A stretch of 64,000 nt of DNA from Ashinkailepas kermadecensis (lineage: Eukaryota; Arthropoda; Thecostraca; Neolepadidae). The first letter of the stretch is position 1. Every line of letters starts with the position of its first letter. Location: positions 15,001-79,000 of the forward strand of contig JAOTOM010004005.1 in assembly GCA_034440615.1 (NCBI GenBank), given 5' to 3'. Shown here one piece after another: positions 1-12,600 of this stretch. Position numbers and translations under genes: made by a program. The notes beneath the pieces were generated by a model that searched no databases, had not been told where the DNA came from, and worked only from the letters and a program-made list of their open reading frames with translations.

Positions 1-720
1 GGACTACCGATGGGAATTTTGGGTTCCGAGCACGATATTGGGGGCTCGGCGCGAGTTCGCTGGGCGCGTTATACCTAGCTGGGCCCCAGCGCGAATTTGG
101 CGGCCCCGGCTGACGTTTTCGGGCCAGTCGTGGGTTTTTTGGTTCCCGCTGGATTTAATTGGAGCCCCTATGCGAATTCTGGTGTCCCGACGCGAATTTA
201 TGGGCCTCAGCGCGATTTTGGGGACTACGACACGATTCTTGGGAGCGCACCCATTCAGGATGGGGACCTTTCCTTTGCCCCTTCGGCACACTACTGCAGT
301 TGCTCAACGAATTTTTTCTTTTTCGGCCGATGGCACCCTTCAGAGTAGAAAAACCCTTGGGGCATTTTCTCTCGGGATCCGTTCTAATTTTTTCCGGAGC
401 TCGGGTCGAGTCGATTGGGTCCTTTGTAATTTTTTTGGGGCTGGAGTTCCACTTTGTATAAGCCACCTGCGCGATGTTTTTGTCCCAGGTACAATACTCT
501 GGGCGCCCAATGCAGTTTTTTTGGTGCCCCAATTCGTTTGTTTTCCGGGACCCGGCACATTTCTTTGGCCTTTGGCGCAATTTCTGCGGCCGCATAGTGA
601 CATTACGGGTATGAATTTAATTTTATGAAACCAGCTGCGACCTTTGGTGCTCTGGCGCGAGCTTTTGCGCCCCCAGTGTGATTTTCAAGGGCAGCGACAC
701 GACTTATTGTGTCATATGAA
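1..720 (+). repeat. Degenerate GC-box/CGATTTT periodic repeat, copy A
   Basis: The stretch is a run of irregular ~28-30 bp units, each a GC-rich box (ggggccccggcgcga-like) followed by a T-rich box (attttt) and a G run. It aligns end to end, in register, with 15210-15930. Both copies share the order of non-repeat landmarks, for example the segment around tgggagc(g/c)caacc(a/c)ttcagga, then the ctgctcaacgaatttttt box, then cttcagagta. The array was therefore copied as one long dispersed element and did not arise twice by local tandem duplication. Open reading frames on both strands here are by-products of the periodicity. I do not recognise the family. Confidence 0.7.
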
Positions 721-3529
721 TTCCAGTTCATCGGCAGAATTTTGACCGAAAGTTAACGTGAGACCCTTTAGCATATAGACCCTTTAGCCCCGTGGACCCC
801 TCTGGTTCTAAACACCCCTTGACCTTCAAGTACACGGGGCTGCCTGTTTTACAAATAAGCGCTGAATACCTAAGACGTGCTTAAGACTTAAGACCTGAGA
901 CCAGTGCAAGAATCTGTGGATAGTCGTGGATGCTAACAATAGAGCCTGTTCGTGTTGGGAACATTTCCAGACTGCGATTGGGGCAACGCCTATCAAAGAT
1001 TGCGGCGCCCGTCTCTCGCTAAGAATCGATAGTTCGGTTAGGTGTCAATACGGATTATACTGATTATGCGGATTATACGGATAATACGGTTAGGTGTTAA
1101 TACGGTAATACGGATTGAGTTCTTCTTGTCAATGCAAAATTGTGTGATGTAAGTTGTGTCGGATAAAACTGTTCCGAACGGAAGTCTATCATCACGAGCA
1201 CAGGTGTACCTCACTATCTATTTGTAGGGGCTCCAACTCCGGCATCGGAAATAATCCGAGGAGGTTATGATTAAAGTACAGGTTTTACAAGTGCAGGAAG
1301 TACAGGAGGATACATGTCTTAGCGGGGTTCAACAAACCAGCCTCTACAATGTGCATTGAATTGATCAATGTTATTATAACTGCGCTCTTTCGACGATTTC
1401 CTCAAGGTTTTCACATTGCCACAATTGTTTTCCTGTTCACAAATCTGTCATTTACCCCACGTATTCTGATATCCTGCGAACACAACGTGTACTTTGCAAC
1501 TAAGTAGGTTACTTGCAGTCATGGATCCGCCCATGCGCCGGCCGGAGGGTGGATGAGAAGGGTTCTACCTACTTTTCTGAGTGGGTAGTACGTAATATAT
1601 TTCCTCCCACTCACTTCTGCGGAAGTGGTCCACGTGACATGAACCTTCGAAACCCCAGCGTGGACGGCGCTGAAGAGCTCACATATTAATATATTCCTAG
1701 TTCCAGGTCAATTTTTTCTGAAAGCCTGGAGGGGCCAACTTGTAGAAAGGTCGCTAGCCCAGTGACGTCGCTATCGGGGGAGGAAGGCAGCGTGGGTCGT
1801 CGTCCCCGTGCCGTGAAGCAGGGCGGGTGGTCTCTCCCTGACATTTGAGGAAGTCCCCGGCCGGGAAAACACAGAATATTTAAGGTGATCTTCAGGATAC
1901 TGTTTCATACTGACGACGGCTACCATTCAGAACGCAAGAGCAAGAATTTGTGTTTGTAGGAGGCCCTACAAGGATCTCAGCGGTTGTTGTTCCGGACGCC
2001 TCTTGTCTATGTCAGCCTTCTCGTTTGACGAAGTTAGTCTTTTTCAATTTAACGAAGTCTTTTCAATGCATTTCGCTCCCATGAATGCTGGCACCCGAGC
2101 TCTGAACGGATCCCAGGCATTTGGTCGGCGCCTGTTTGTGCGCTGACCTCAGCAGTAGAAGCGACGAGCCGCCGTGGCGCTGGCTATGCTTAGTTCAACA
2201 TCCGTGTTCATAGCTCGAGCTTCCGGCTCGGCCGGCCAATACTGTCATACGATATGACACAGTTGGGTGGCATGTCATTGTGACACCCACGTCACCATCG
2301 TATCATGCGACAGTGTAAGGCAGGGGGCTGGGAAACTGAGACATTTCTACACTCGCCGCACGCCATATGTCCACTCTACCAGGTCGTCGGTACGCCACCA
2401 TCTTTTGCACTTACGATGCTCACAACCACGCTAAATTGGAAGAAACACTATTGATGGAATACACAAAGTTGGACAGGACAAATGTACATAGAAAATACTA
2501 AATGTACAAACTGATCATGGACCGTCATGTGTCGTTCAGTCTATATTTTCAGTTCAATCCTCTTCCTGCTCTCATTTCCTGGGATAACGGTGGACCCGTA
2601 AGCACTGGTTGGGTCACCGACCCTTGCTGCCCCTCCTCGCGGGAAGTGCCCGACGCCAGCCGGTTGGCAATCACGGCTGTGATGGAGCTGGTGACTGATG
2701 GGGCTTCGTGACCTTTAGCCAGGCAACGCTGATATAGCGGTGACCGGGTGCAGGTCTCCTCGTCTCAGATCTTCTCCTCGTGCTCACTCCTCCGCTCGAG
2801 AGATTCTCTCCTGCCTCATCCGTCGGCCGTTCAAGAGATGCTGTCCTGTCTCCACCGGGGGTGCGCTCATATGTTCTAAAGTTCATGTCTTCCAGTCCAT
2901 GTTCATGTTTAATAAACTGCCACTACCAACGGTCCTCGTTGGGTAAAAGCCCAGCCGTGTTATATGCACGACCATTCGACCGACAATCCCACGCAAGTGC
3001 TCCGGCTGCAACTCCGCATGCACAAACAAAAACGTAACTGCTGTGTTGATTTATGTTCTGTCGTATTTTTCAGACTTTTCCAGTTCGGCGGGACTGACGG
3101 TGGACTTCGCAAGGGAACGCCTCGGTCAACGCCTCGGTCAACGGAACACTCATCATCAAAACCCATTCCCGAGCCCAGACCAAAGCTTTTCGCACTACCA
3201 CATTTTATAGTTATTACATCACAATAACTCTCCACTCCAACCGCAACACCACTAAGGGCACCATTTTCGCGCTGGAGCTTCTCTTCATGTCTGAGGCAAA
3301 TACACAGGCGGAGCTCAGGCCGGAGGGGTGACCCACGTCCGTCGCACCACCTCCTTCGAAGATGGCCAGAAACGGGACACAAGTCCCCTAGTCCTTACTT
3401 TCAACTCTGCCGCTCTTTCCCAGACCCTCCTCGCCAGTTACATTCGCTAACAAGTCCCCGTTCTCATCCCAAATCCGCTCCTCTGCTTTACTACGAAAAT
3501 CGGAAGCCCTAGCGCCCCTGCATTGTTGC
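721..3529. other. Unassigned sequence
   Basis: I see no convincing gene. 1045-1115 holds short imperfect gattatacgg/taatacgg repeats. The rest looks like unique or highly decayed repeat sequence without splice-bounded exons that I could defend. Confidence 0.4.
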
Positions 3530-5480
3530 ATGCAACCAAAGCTTTATTGTTACGCCGCCGTGGTGCGCTGGCTGTCTATGGATACCAGTCTGCAGAGTAC
3601 AGGGACGCCAACCGAGCTGCACGATCTGCAATTAGGTGTGCTGCAACCATGTTCAGCGGCATCTATGCATGCAACCATGCAACCATGTTCCGTCCGTGAG
3701 GACGGGCGGAAGTCTATGTGGCGCCATGTCAGGTCATTCGTCGGCGGCAAACAGGCCATTCGTAAGCTGCCAGATGCGATGGCTGATGACCTTCAGCCAT
3801 TTTTTTTTGTCGGCGTGGACCCACGCGTGTCTGATGAGGTTAATTTAAGGTCAATTATGAGTTTTGGAGCGACGGCGAATATTTCCTGCCGTTTGCCGCC
3901 TGTCGGTGCCTGTGCGTTCGTCATGATGCCGTTGTCACTATCTGAGCTGCGAGCCGTCGTCTTCGGGATGGACGGCTCGTCGACTTGCGACGGGCGGCAT
4001 AAGCATCAACATGTTCAGTGTGCTTTAACTCGATAGGTGCGGTGCTCCTGCATTTGCTCAATTCCAGCATTACTCAATCCGACATTTCTGATTCGTGGAA
4101 GCACTCTCTCGTTCGTCCTATCTTCAAATCCGGCGATCCAACTAGCACTTCCAATTTTTCATCCTGTCTCCCTGTTTACCGTCCTTGCCAAAATTGTAGT
4201 GCATGTGCATGCCGTCCACCAGCAGCTCTACCATTATCTGTCAGAAAAGCACCTCCTCTCTCCAACTCACCACGGTTTTTGTCCTCGTCACTTAACGGCA
4301 GCCGCCCTGACCTCCATATCTGCCCAGATCCTATCCGCATGTGACCGTAGAGAGGTGTCCCTTCTCTGTCTGTTGGATTTGATCAAATGTTTTCATGTGA
4401 TGGACCACTCCAAGTCAATGCCAAAATTAAATATCCACAATATTGACACATACAGGTTTTCGGCTTACCTTCAGAACCACACCCAGAGTGTCAGCCTCAA
4501 TGACAGTCTGGGTGTCGTCAAATAATCTGCCTCGTTGCCCAACAGCATCGTTGTTTTTCAAGGATCATCTCTCGGACCTCTCCTCTACTCCATCTTCGGC
4601 AACGACCTCAGTCTGTTCGCCAAAAACGCACTGGTTATCAAATGCGCCGATGACATAAAAATTTGGTCCGTGGTAAGAAATCTGAACTTAAAAACTTAGT
4701 CGGTCACATGGAATCAGTTTCGGACTTCCTCCATATCTGGTTCCTAGCAAATGGACTGAAAATCAACGCTGCAAAGAATTAGCTGATGCTCGTGAGCAGC
4801 CTACATAATTTTCGCAACATCCAGTGTATCACGGTTGAATTTCGCGATATCTGCTCACAATTTCGGAAAGCAAGAATCTCGAACATAGTTTCGATGACTC
4901 ACTCAGCTGGAACTTGCACGTCTTGGAAGTGACTCGGTATTGTTTCTAGTTCTGGGTGGTCTGTCACATCTGGGGGGGGGGGGTACCTTTCACCTACTGT
5001 CACCTCCGCGCTGGTCAATGCCCAGGTCTTATCGCAGATCCCCTGCTGTATTTCGAAATACGATAGCGGAATCAAAAGGAACCTATCTCGCATTAAAACA
5101 AAATGACCGTGTTTCTGATCTGCTGAGGAGACTGGGTTGGCTAGGTGCGGAGAACCTAGCCAGATATATACCACACCCTGTGCCTCACGCACAATGTGCG
5201 CCGTCGTGGCGAGCCGGAATCACCGGCCCATGGTCTAACTACTGTGGCGGAGACTCGCGACCGAACCACCCGTCAGAACCACCATCTGTATGTCCCCCGG
5301 ACTCGCACTGAGATGAGGAAGGGACGATTGGACCACAGAGCCCCCACTGCTGTACAACTCGTTGCCACCCGAGCTGCTGCGGCTTCCCGTGCCGACCTTC
5401 CGTCTCCACCTGCGGCGGCACCTGTCTGACGCGCCGCCCGAGCCGGACTGATTTACTTCTCGTCCGCCGTATTGTATTAC
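3530..5480 (+). pseudogene. Decayed CR1/L2-like LINE (ORF2 remnant)
   Basis: In shifting frames the plus strand gives the order expected of a CR1/L2-type non-LTR retrotransposon. First comes a pre-RT segment (about 3700-4010, with a leucine-rich DAMADDLQPFF-like stretch). RT fingers follow at 4120-4330, including VSLF.VLAKIV, a HGF-like motif and LDL.KCF at the palm D box. Then come LQNHTQSVSLND and QGSSLGPLLYSIF (about 4480-4600) and a YADD-equivalent around 4640 that reads CADD. After that are FLANGLKINAAK (4745-4775) and a C-terminal tail around 5310-5430 resembling the RAP.A.NSLP ending of CR1 proteins. Many frameshifts and stops are present, so it is dead. No ORF1 or endonuclease start is visible and the copy is probably 5' truncated. 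Family placement rests on motif spacing only. Confidence 0.7.
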
Positions 5481-5654
5481 GACTTGTATGACCACCCGTG
5501 TAAATGTTCTGTGACATCGATATTTTCCGCACTGCTGCTATATCACATCAACGCTATGTTGCAACGGCCACGAGTGCATTGTGTGTTTCCTCAATGCAAG
5601 TGTGTATCGGCAGCTCAGCTGACTGCGCTGTCTGTCGGTACACGTCGCCTGTCT

Positions 5655-5897
5655 GGCCGTCCGTGTCTGTGCAGACGTCCGTCCGTGTCTGTGCAGACGT
5701 CCGTCCGTGTCTGTGCAGACGTCCGTCCGTGTCTGTGCAGACGTCCGTCCGTGTCTGTGCAGACGTCCGTCCTTGTCCGTGCAGATGTCCGTCCGTGTCC
5801 GTGCAGATGTCCGTCCTTGTCCGTGCAGATGTCCGTCCTTGTGCGTGCAGATGTCCGTCCGTGTCCGTGTCCGATGTCCGTCCTTGTCCGTGCGAAC
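5655..5897 (+). repeat. 22 bp minisatellite (about 11 copies)
   Basis: Tandem units of gtccgtccgtgtctgtgcagac. The first five or so are near identical. Later units change tct to tcc and cagac to cagat, a clear gradient of divergence across the array. All long reading frames here are products of the 22 bp period. Confidence 0.95.
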
Positions 5898-6193
5898 TTA
5901 TCCGTGTCCGTCCGTCACCGTGTGGAAGAATCCGAAAACTTCCTCCATATTCTGACGGAATCGTGGTGTGGTGACTCTCCATGGATGATTGTTTTCGTTG
6001 TTGAACTTGATGCACCGCGATGTAATCATATGGCTAGATGCCAGCCATTTCGCGAGTAATTTTTTTAAAGCCTCAATTTCGACGTTAGCAACACAGCGCA
6101 AGCTTGAAACTTCAATGCAAGTTTGCAACTGCAATTCTCAATCCTTCAATCCTCCGCAGGTCCCTTTCCCTGGTATTCGTCACCGTCCACTTC

Positions 6194-6667
6194 CACGGTC
6201 CCCTTCCCCGGTCCCCTTCCCCGGTCCCCTTCCCCGGTCCCCTTCCCCGGTCCCCTTCCCCGGTCCCCTTCCCCGGTCCCCTTCCCCGGTCCCCTTCCCC
6301 GGTCCCCTTCCCCGGTCCCCTTCCCCGGTCCCCTTCCCCGGTCTTCTTCCCCGGTCCCCTTCCCCGGTCTTCTTCTCCGGTCCCCTTCCCAGGTCCCCTT
6401 CCCAGGTCCCCTTCCCAGGTCCCCTTCCCAGGTCCCCTTCCCCGGTCCCCTTCCCCGGTCCCCTTTCCCGATCACCCTTAACGTTCTCATCCCGAGTAAC
6501 TGGTCCCCTCTGCAGGTCCCCTGCACCGGTCCCCTGCACCGGTCCCCTGGACCGGTCCCCTGTACCGGTCCCCTACACCTGTCCCCTTCACTGGTTCCCT
6601 TCACTGGTTCCCTTCACCGGTCTCCTGTACCGGTCATCTCCACCGGTATCCTTCACCAGTTCCATTC
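6194..6667 (+). repeat. 13 bp minisatellite (ggtccccttcccc)n
   Basis: About 22 near-perfect 13 bp units run to 6470. A second block of related ggtcccctgcacc/ggttcccttcact units continues to 6667. The period of 13 is not a multiple of three, so each frame reads a 13-residue Pro/Gly/Ser repeat and none is closed by stops. I do not call a protein. Confidence 0.95.
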
Positions 6668-7689
6668 CAGGATCCGAACCCTCCTAGGCGGATCCAGGAC
6701 GCAAAACGCTGGCACCACGCCATAGATCTGAACGCGGTACATTCACGTTAAGTGTCAAAGATCTTTCCAAGACGCCACAAGCGCTGGACACCGTCGCAAC
6801 GAAGTAGTCGACATATATTTGTTCGTTAAGTTTTATCTGCGCCCGGCGCTGGGTTCGATTCTCTATGGAAAAAGCCCACTTTCAGGAGCATGCAAGATTA
6901 CCGATTGCGATAAAACTACTGGTCGCGAAGGACATCTAAAGACACGGTAAGCGTTAGAGTAATCTGGGCCATCCGTGTACAACACTTTTGACCACACATT
7001 GATCTGTGATAGGGACGTCAATGAAGTGGAAACGGAGGCGGATTTTCCGACCACAGCACGTACCCCACCGTGTCACAATAGCTGATCCCCGTTTTACGAC
7101 AGGTGCCGATGGTCAATGGGTAATGTGTAGTCGGTACATGGAACCGGGTAATGTACGCAACGGCGTATCGTCACATAGCCGTTTTCCAGCACCAGACACA
7201 ATCGAGAAAAACGAATGAAATTCCGCTTTTTATTCAAACCGTTCTCTCTAGTGCACGTGCCACATGCAACACCTTTTTGCGCACTGTTGAGCTTTGGGAT
7301 CGTTTGGCTACATAGGGGTGTATGCTTCATGTCCATCCGCCCAGTGGTTGCCGAGCTATGCTGCGTACATTCGTGCCGTCCGGTGAACCGATAATGGTTA
7401 AATACCGACGCAAAAAAATTATCCTGTTATTATAATGAGAACTGGCCGAATTGGCGTCAACCCGCTTTCCCGGCGGCACCCAATCACCCCTCGCGCGCAA
7501 AGTATTGGTCCGATCACAGTGAAACCGTCATCAATTGGTGGGCACCACTGAGTGATATCACGTGGTGCCATTCACGGCCGCATGCTCGCCTTGTGAACGC
7601 CGGCACGCATCGAAGCATGCGACGCACATTTTCTGACGGAACATCTCGATTCCTATGCTAAAGTAATGAAGGTTTGTCCACATTCCAAG
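6668..7689. other. Unassigned sequence
   Basis: I see no supported gene, RNA or repeat in this stretch beyond short AT- or GC-rich runs. Confidence 0.4.
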
Positions 7690-8275
7690 CTCGTGTCACG
7701 TGCTTCCCGCCGACGCCACAGTGGCGACACGGGTTAAAGTAAAAATATGGCCTCGGTCGGTTGACCAACCCCAGAAAAGCCACCGTGGCACCCATCACCG
7801 TTTGGATTGCGTCTGTCGTCGAACTAATGTCCCTTCTGTTCCAGATTCACGGTCTGAGCATATGGAGACATTATCACGTGCCACGCGACCCACGTACAAC
7901 CTACGTGTCTGAGATTACAACACTACGTGTATGGCCCGCTGGCCATTTGCTATTGCAATTTTCATAATATTGCCGCATTTGGTTTGGCCACAGCACCAGT
8001 TTGCAATTCTCACGGCCCGAGCCTATGGACGACATTTGCACATGTCACCTGGCGCACGTGCGATCCATGCCTTTGAGATTTCATCACCACATGCCGGGTG
8101 ACGGGTTTGACGGGCTAGCCGGCCAATTGCCATTGCATTTTTCGCATCCTTGCCTCATCTGGCTTGCCCGCTAGCGCCATTGGAAATTTTCGTCGAGCTT
8201 GAACCTATGGCGCACATTTGCACGTGCCACGTGGCACCCACAACACAAACGTGTGTCATTACAACGCAAAAAAGT
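7690..8275 (+). repeat. Diverged ~160-185 bp tandem repeat (3 copies)
   Basis: Three diverged copies share a core of the form tctgagc.tatgg..acatttgcac.tgccac...g.cccac, starting near 7842, 8001 and 8186. Related flanking text (ggcc.gctggcc.ttg.cattgc.ttttc) lies between them. It looks like an old satellite-like array. There is no coding capacity. Confidence 0.65.
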
Positions 8276-8375
8276 ATTCAGCTACCGGTCGCAGGTGTGC
8301 CAAAATTCATCTCTCTACCTCCTACGGTTTGGGCACACGTGCCTGTTCTAAACGTGAGGTCGCCCTCCTCGCCGT

Positions 8376-8400
8376 CCTCGTCGTCGTCGTCGTCGGATAT
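8376..8400 (+). repeat. Short (GTC)n microsatellite
   Basis: About eight gtc/cgtc triplets. The same triplet forms the huge tract at 56474-57654. Confidence 0.8.
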
Positions 8401-8660
8401 TGCGTCTTTTATTATATAGGGCTGGGGCTGAGGATCCACAAACTGTCGAGTCCTCCCACACCGGTTTCAGCCGTTAAAGCGAATATGTTGCTTGACCTTC
8501 TTGTCGCCCCCCCCCCCCTCGTGTAACCAAGCTTCAGCCCTCCCGATAGTCATCCGAACCGACAATCGCCCTGATTCAGCTTCGGATTCAGAGGGGGACA
8601 ACTAGGGTCATACCCCCGGGCACCAAAGTGGCACATGCGGGCCTTCACACACGTGTTAAG

Positions 8661-8980
8661 GGTGGACAGGCCCCTGGCCCTCCCCGTTGGCTGCGTCTCT
8701 GCACTCTCCACCCTCACCCAGACTGTAAGTCCACCCCTGTATAGAGTAGCAGTGTGTGGAGCGAGGTGGATTTGTCGCCGTGCTCGGCCGTCACACACGT
8801 GTAAGGGGAAGCCCCCTTTCTCTTCTTTCTCTAACTGTAAGTCACCGTATATAGGGTGGACAGGCCCCTGGCCCTCCCCTTGGCTGCGTCTCTGCACTCT
8901 CCACCCTCACCCAGACTGTAAGTCCACCCCTGTATAGAGTAGCAGTGTGTGGAGCGAGGTGGATTTGTCGCCGTGCTCGG
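8661..8980 (+). repeat. Near-identical ~126 bp direct repeat pair
   Basis: 8661-8787 and 8855-8980 match apart from about one indel and one substitution. The 67 bp between them begins with a second version of the sequence that precedes the first copy (tcacacacgtgtaag). The likely history is one recent duplication of a ~190 bp unit. Each copy contains actgtaagtcc, which looks like a splice donor, but no exon is evident. Confidence 0.9.
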
Positions 8981-10224
8981 ACGCCTCCTCATATTAGCTT
9001 GAAGATTGCTTGAATAATGCTTACCTGCTCTAGCCCCACAAACTCGGAGATTACCGGGATATCACAGGAATATGCGTGCTCCAGGGGTGGATGAAGGGCT
9101 TTTCATGGAGGGGGACGCAAAGTGTCTGGAGGTGCGCCTTCGGCTGACAATTCATTCGGTTCGGGGATGGGGGTGGGTTGCTGTCGAGCTCAATGGCGAA
9201 GGACAACGAACAAAAGTCGTTAGGCGTCATTCACGGACATACTTCCGACAGCGCCTCTGGTGGTGGGTTTGTGAAGAAACACCACCGGAGTGGGCTTGCT
9301 ATGATTAATGCTATATTCTAGTTTGTAGAGGAGGTGCAAGTAGTTTCCAATGGTTAAAATTTAACAACATTGAAACAAGCTCCCGTATGATGTGTAGTTC
9401 ATTTTAGTATCCAATCATTTCACCCTGTGACCTTGCCATCAAAGTGAAATTGGAGCAATTGGCCACTCAACTTCTGGCAATAAAAAGCGTCATAAACCTT
9501 CTGTGTGGTTCGCCTACAATTTCCATTGTTCTTAACTAGACAAAAATCGAACGTGCTACCTTTTGATATAATCCTGAATAAACCCCATGAAGTTTAAATC
9601 CTGCAATTTTTGGACTCAACTCTAGGGTATGCGTCCCATTATCACGTTGTATTCTTTAACGAATATATTATATTCCTATAATTAAGTATATTTTAATACC
9701 TGATGTTCTACATTAGCGAATTAAGTTCAAATAGTCTCAAATAATCTTGCATAAAATCAGTTGCCTTCTGATGCCATACTCGACTACTTTTATACATTTT
9801 TAACCCTGCCATTATTCACCTTTTGACGTTAAGCTTTCAGGCATTATTGATGTTCTGGTAGGCTCGATACACGTCAAGCGCCGACATTTGTTGCCAAGGG
9901 GATCAGAAGGGCCACCGATCGGCGGAACGGCAAAAAAGCAGCATCCAGCCTGGATCAATACCTCAGCAATATCGGCTCTGTCACTCCAACATTGTGCAGG
10001 AGAAATACACGGTTATAGATGCATGCTTTCCACTCACCGCCCATCAGCGTAATATTCTTAAACAATACCGAGGGAACCTGTCGGCTTCAACTCCAATGGT
10101 GGAGGAAATCATGCCAGGCACGTCGCCTGCAGTTTCAAACATGAAAATCTGCTGTAACTTTGGCGTTGGGACCCATTGACGTTCAGGGAGTGGCTTCGCG
10201 TCCCGTCATATCATGAATTGCGGG
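8981..10224. other. Unassigned sequence, AT-rich in the middle
   Basis: 9072-9308 can encode 78 residues with no family resemblance and no splice or poly(A) support. 9320-9860 is AT-rich. I see no defensible gene or RNA. Confidence 0.4.
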
Positions 10225-11033
10225 CTGTCGGGGACGGTCGGGGACGGGTCGCGGACGGTCGGGGACGGGTCGGGGACGGGCCGGGGACGGGTCGGGGACG
10301 GTCGGGGACGGTCGGGGACGGGCCGGGGACGGTCGGGGACGGTCGGGGACGGTCGGGGACGGTCGGGGACGGTCGGGGACGGTCGGGGACGGTCGGGGAC
10401 GGTTGGGGCGGTCGGGGACGGTCGGGGACGGTCGGGGACGGGCCGGGGACGGTCGGGGACGGTCGGGGACGGACGGGGACGGTCGGGGACGGGACGGGGA
10501 CGGTCGGGGACGGGCCGGGGACGGTTGGGGACGGGCCGGGGACGGTCGGGGACGGTTGGGGATGGGCCGGGGACGGTCGGGGACGGGCCGGGGACGGTCG
10601 GGGACGGGTCGGGGACAGCCGGGGACGGTCGGGGACGGGCCGGGGACGGTCGGGGACGGTCGGGGACGGGCCGGGGACGGTTGGGGATGGGCCGGGGACG
10701 GTCGGGGACGGGCCGGGGACGGGTCGGGGACGGCCGGGGACGGCCGGGGACGGGCCGGGGACGGTCGGGGACGGTCGGGGACGGTCGGGGACGGTCGGGG
10801 ACGGGCCGGGGACGGTCGGGGACGGGCCGGGGACGGTCGGGGACGGGCCGGGGACGGGTCGGGGACGGTCGGGGACGGGCCGGGGACGGTCGGGGACGGG
10901 CCGGGGACGGGCCGGGGACGGTCGGGGACGGGCCGGGGACGGTCGGGGACGGTCGGGGACGGGCCGGGGACGGTCGGGGACGGTCGGGGACGGGCCGGGG
11001 ACGGTTGGGGACGGGTCGCGGACCGCTGGGGAC
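10225..11033 (+). repeat. 10 bp G-rich minisatellite (ggggacggtc/ggggacgggcc)n
   Basis: About 80 units of a 10-11 bp G-rich motif, with two main variants (ggggacggtc and ggggacgggcc) mixed in higher-order blocks. Some longer blocks recur, such as the gttggggatgggccgggg segment at about 10550 and 10680. The plus strand has a GGGG run every 10-11 bases, which suits intermolecular or local G-quadruplexes. All frames stay open because the motif lacks stop triplets, so the long Gly/Arg and Pro/Arg frames are not genes. Confidence 0.97.
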
Positions 11034-11690
11034 GCTGCCGGCGTCCCGCCGTCTATGGTGGACGAAGATCGGAACGTAATTCCAGAATACAATACACAAA
11101 GTAACATTATGCGCAATATATCACTATAAGTGGCAATGAAATTAGCACCTGCATGCAAGTTAACTTTAATAAATTAACTTCGCAGCATATTTTATGGAGA
11201 CAGAGTTTCATGCATTGTAACTACATCATTCGTGCATACATTAGTGAGCATCTGGGCTTGCTTGTGGCGGGCGCATATTTCAGAGTTCTTGAATAGCATC
11301 AAGAACCTACCTGTATTCTTCCTTTACTGGAGGTCCCCCGACATCCGCATAAACAATGTATCTGACGTCCAACTATTCGCTGAGAGCGGGGGGGGAGAAG
11401 GTGATGGTGGACTCGATTCTTCTTCCCCAAGGGTACTATTCCCGGTAAAACGGGCGTCACTTTTTCACTTTAGGGGGGGCACCAAGAGGGCACATTCGCC
11501 TAGTGACCACATCTTGTGTCCGACCCTAAGTTAGAGGGAACCCACTTTTCAACTTCAGGGGCACCAACACGAGGGCACGTTCCCCAGAGCCCTCCCACCT
11601 GAGTCCGCCCTTGAGGTGGCTCAGCTTCAGGATCCCGTTTGTTTCGGCCGATCTAGTCTTGTTGGGGCTGCGCTCCATCCAGCCGGGCAG
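11034..11690. other. Unassigned sequence
   Basis: I see no supported gene. Short G runs are present around 11390 and 11470. Confidence 0.4.
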
Positions 11691-11825
11691 GTCAGGAAGC
11701 TCAGATCAGGCAGGTCAGTCAGGTCAGGCTGGTCAGATCAGGCAGGTCAGGTTAGGCAGGTCAGGTTAAGCAGGTCAGGTTAGGCAGATCAGGTCAGATC
11801 AGGTCAGGTCAGGCACGTCAGGCAG
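11691..11825 (+). repeat. Short (caggt)n-type repeat
   Basis: Imperfect caggtcaggttagg units of 5-14 bp, about 135 bp in total. Confidence 0.85.
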
Positions 11826-11989
11826 ACCAGACGAGCCGTCGGGACGATCTTAAGCACCCAAGATTAAGATCAGTCCCCTTGCAATTTCCCAGAATAGCAT
11901 AGCTTTGTTTACCGTCCAGTCATTTCAAGCACACACAATACATCGCAGTAAATTATTAAACAATACTCACCATTTCAGAATAGATCGAA

Positions 11990-12600
11990 AACCTCAAAAC
12001 GCGATGAGGCCGTGAAAACATATCGTGGCCGCAGAGAAGACATGAGAGCTTCAAAAACCCACCGGGGCCCGCAAAATTGACATGGTCACAAAAAAGCGCG
12101 CCTGTTAGTAGACAAAAATGGAGACCATGGAAAAGGCATCAGTCGCTCAAAAACACCGTGAGTGCACACAAATTAAGCGGTAAATAAAACCGTGGAGTTT
12201 CAAAATCGCGCTGTAGGACTAAAAAATAGCGTTGAGGCCCTACAGCAGAGCAGGAAACGAACAAACGCAATGGTACTGAAAGAACACCAAATCAACACTC
12301 GTCTCGTTTCTGTACACAATCTGAGATCATAATTCAACAAAAAGATGAACAATGTCAAAGCTCAGAGAGGTATACGAATTAATTTTCCTCCAAAAAATGT
12401 GGGAAGAAAAAAAATAATCTGGACTTCAATTACTCGAATTTTCCGACCGAACCCTAATACGAAGCATTCCATGATATCATGTAAGGCACAGGACAATGAC
12501 AGCAAATATGACAAGGAAATATCAAAGTGTAAGGAGCATAACAGAAACCATAAAAGCCCCAGAAATGCACGAAGTATGGCGGGCGCGGCGAACGTACGAC
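11990..12600 (-). repeat. GC-box/CGATTTT repeat family, inverted copy with leader
   Basis: On the minus strand a ~200 bp leader (12600 to about 12390) is followed by periodic CGCGATTTT-like units (12330 to 11990). The leader resembles 13960-14150 on the plus strand: shared elements are (g/c)c(c/g)attct/catactcg.gtttctg..gg.ct, a catgata/catatct...tggaatgcttcg block, aa.attcgag/gattaatt, and cttcccacatttt. So this copy and the plus-strand copy at 13960-16260 form an inverted pair of one family. Frames of 87-101 residues here are by-products. Confidence 0.55.

Noticed and set aside
5472..6725. Pro/Gly/Ser-rich and Cys/Arg-rich frames
   Set aside because: Products of the 22 bp and 13 bp minisatellites, open in several frames at once.
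10176..11158. Long frames (up to ~317 residues) on both strands
   Set aside because: They arise from a stop-free 10 bp repeat. Composition is a Gly/Asp/Arg or Pro/Arg/Ser cycle, and several overlapping frames are equally open.
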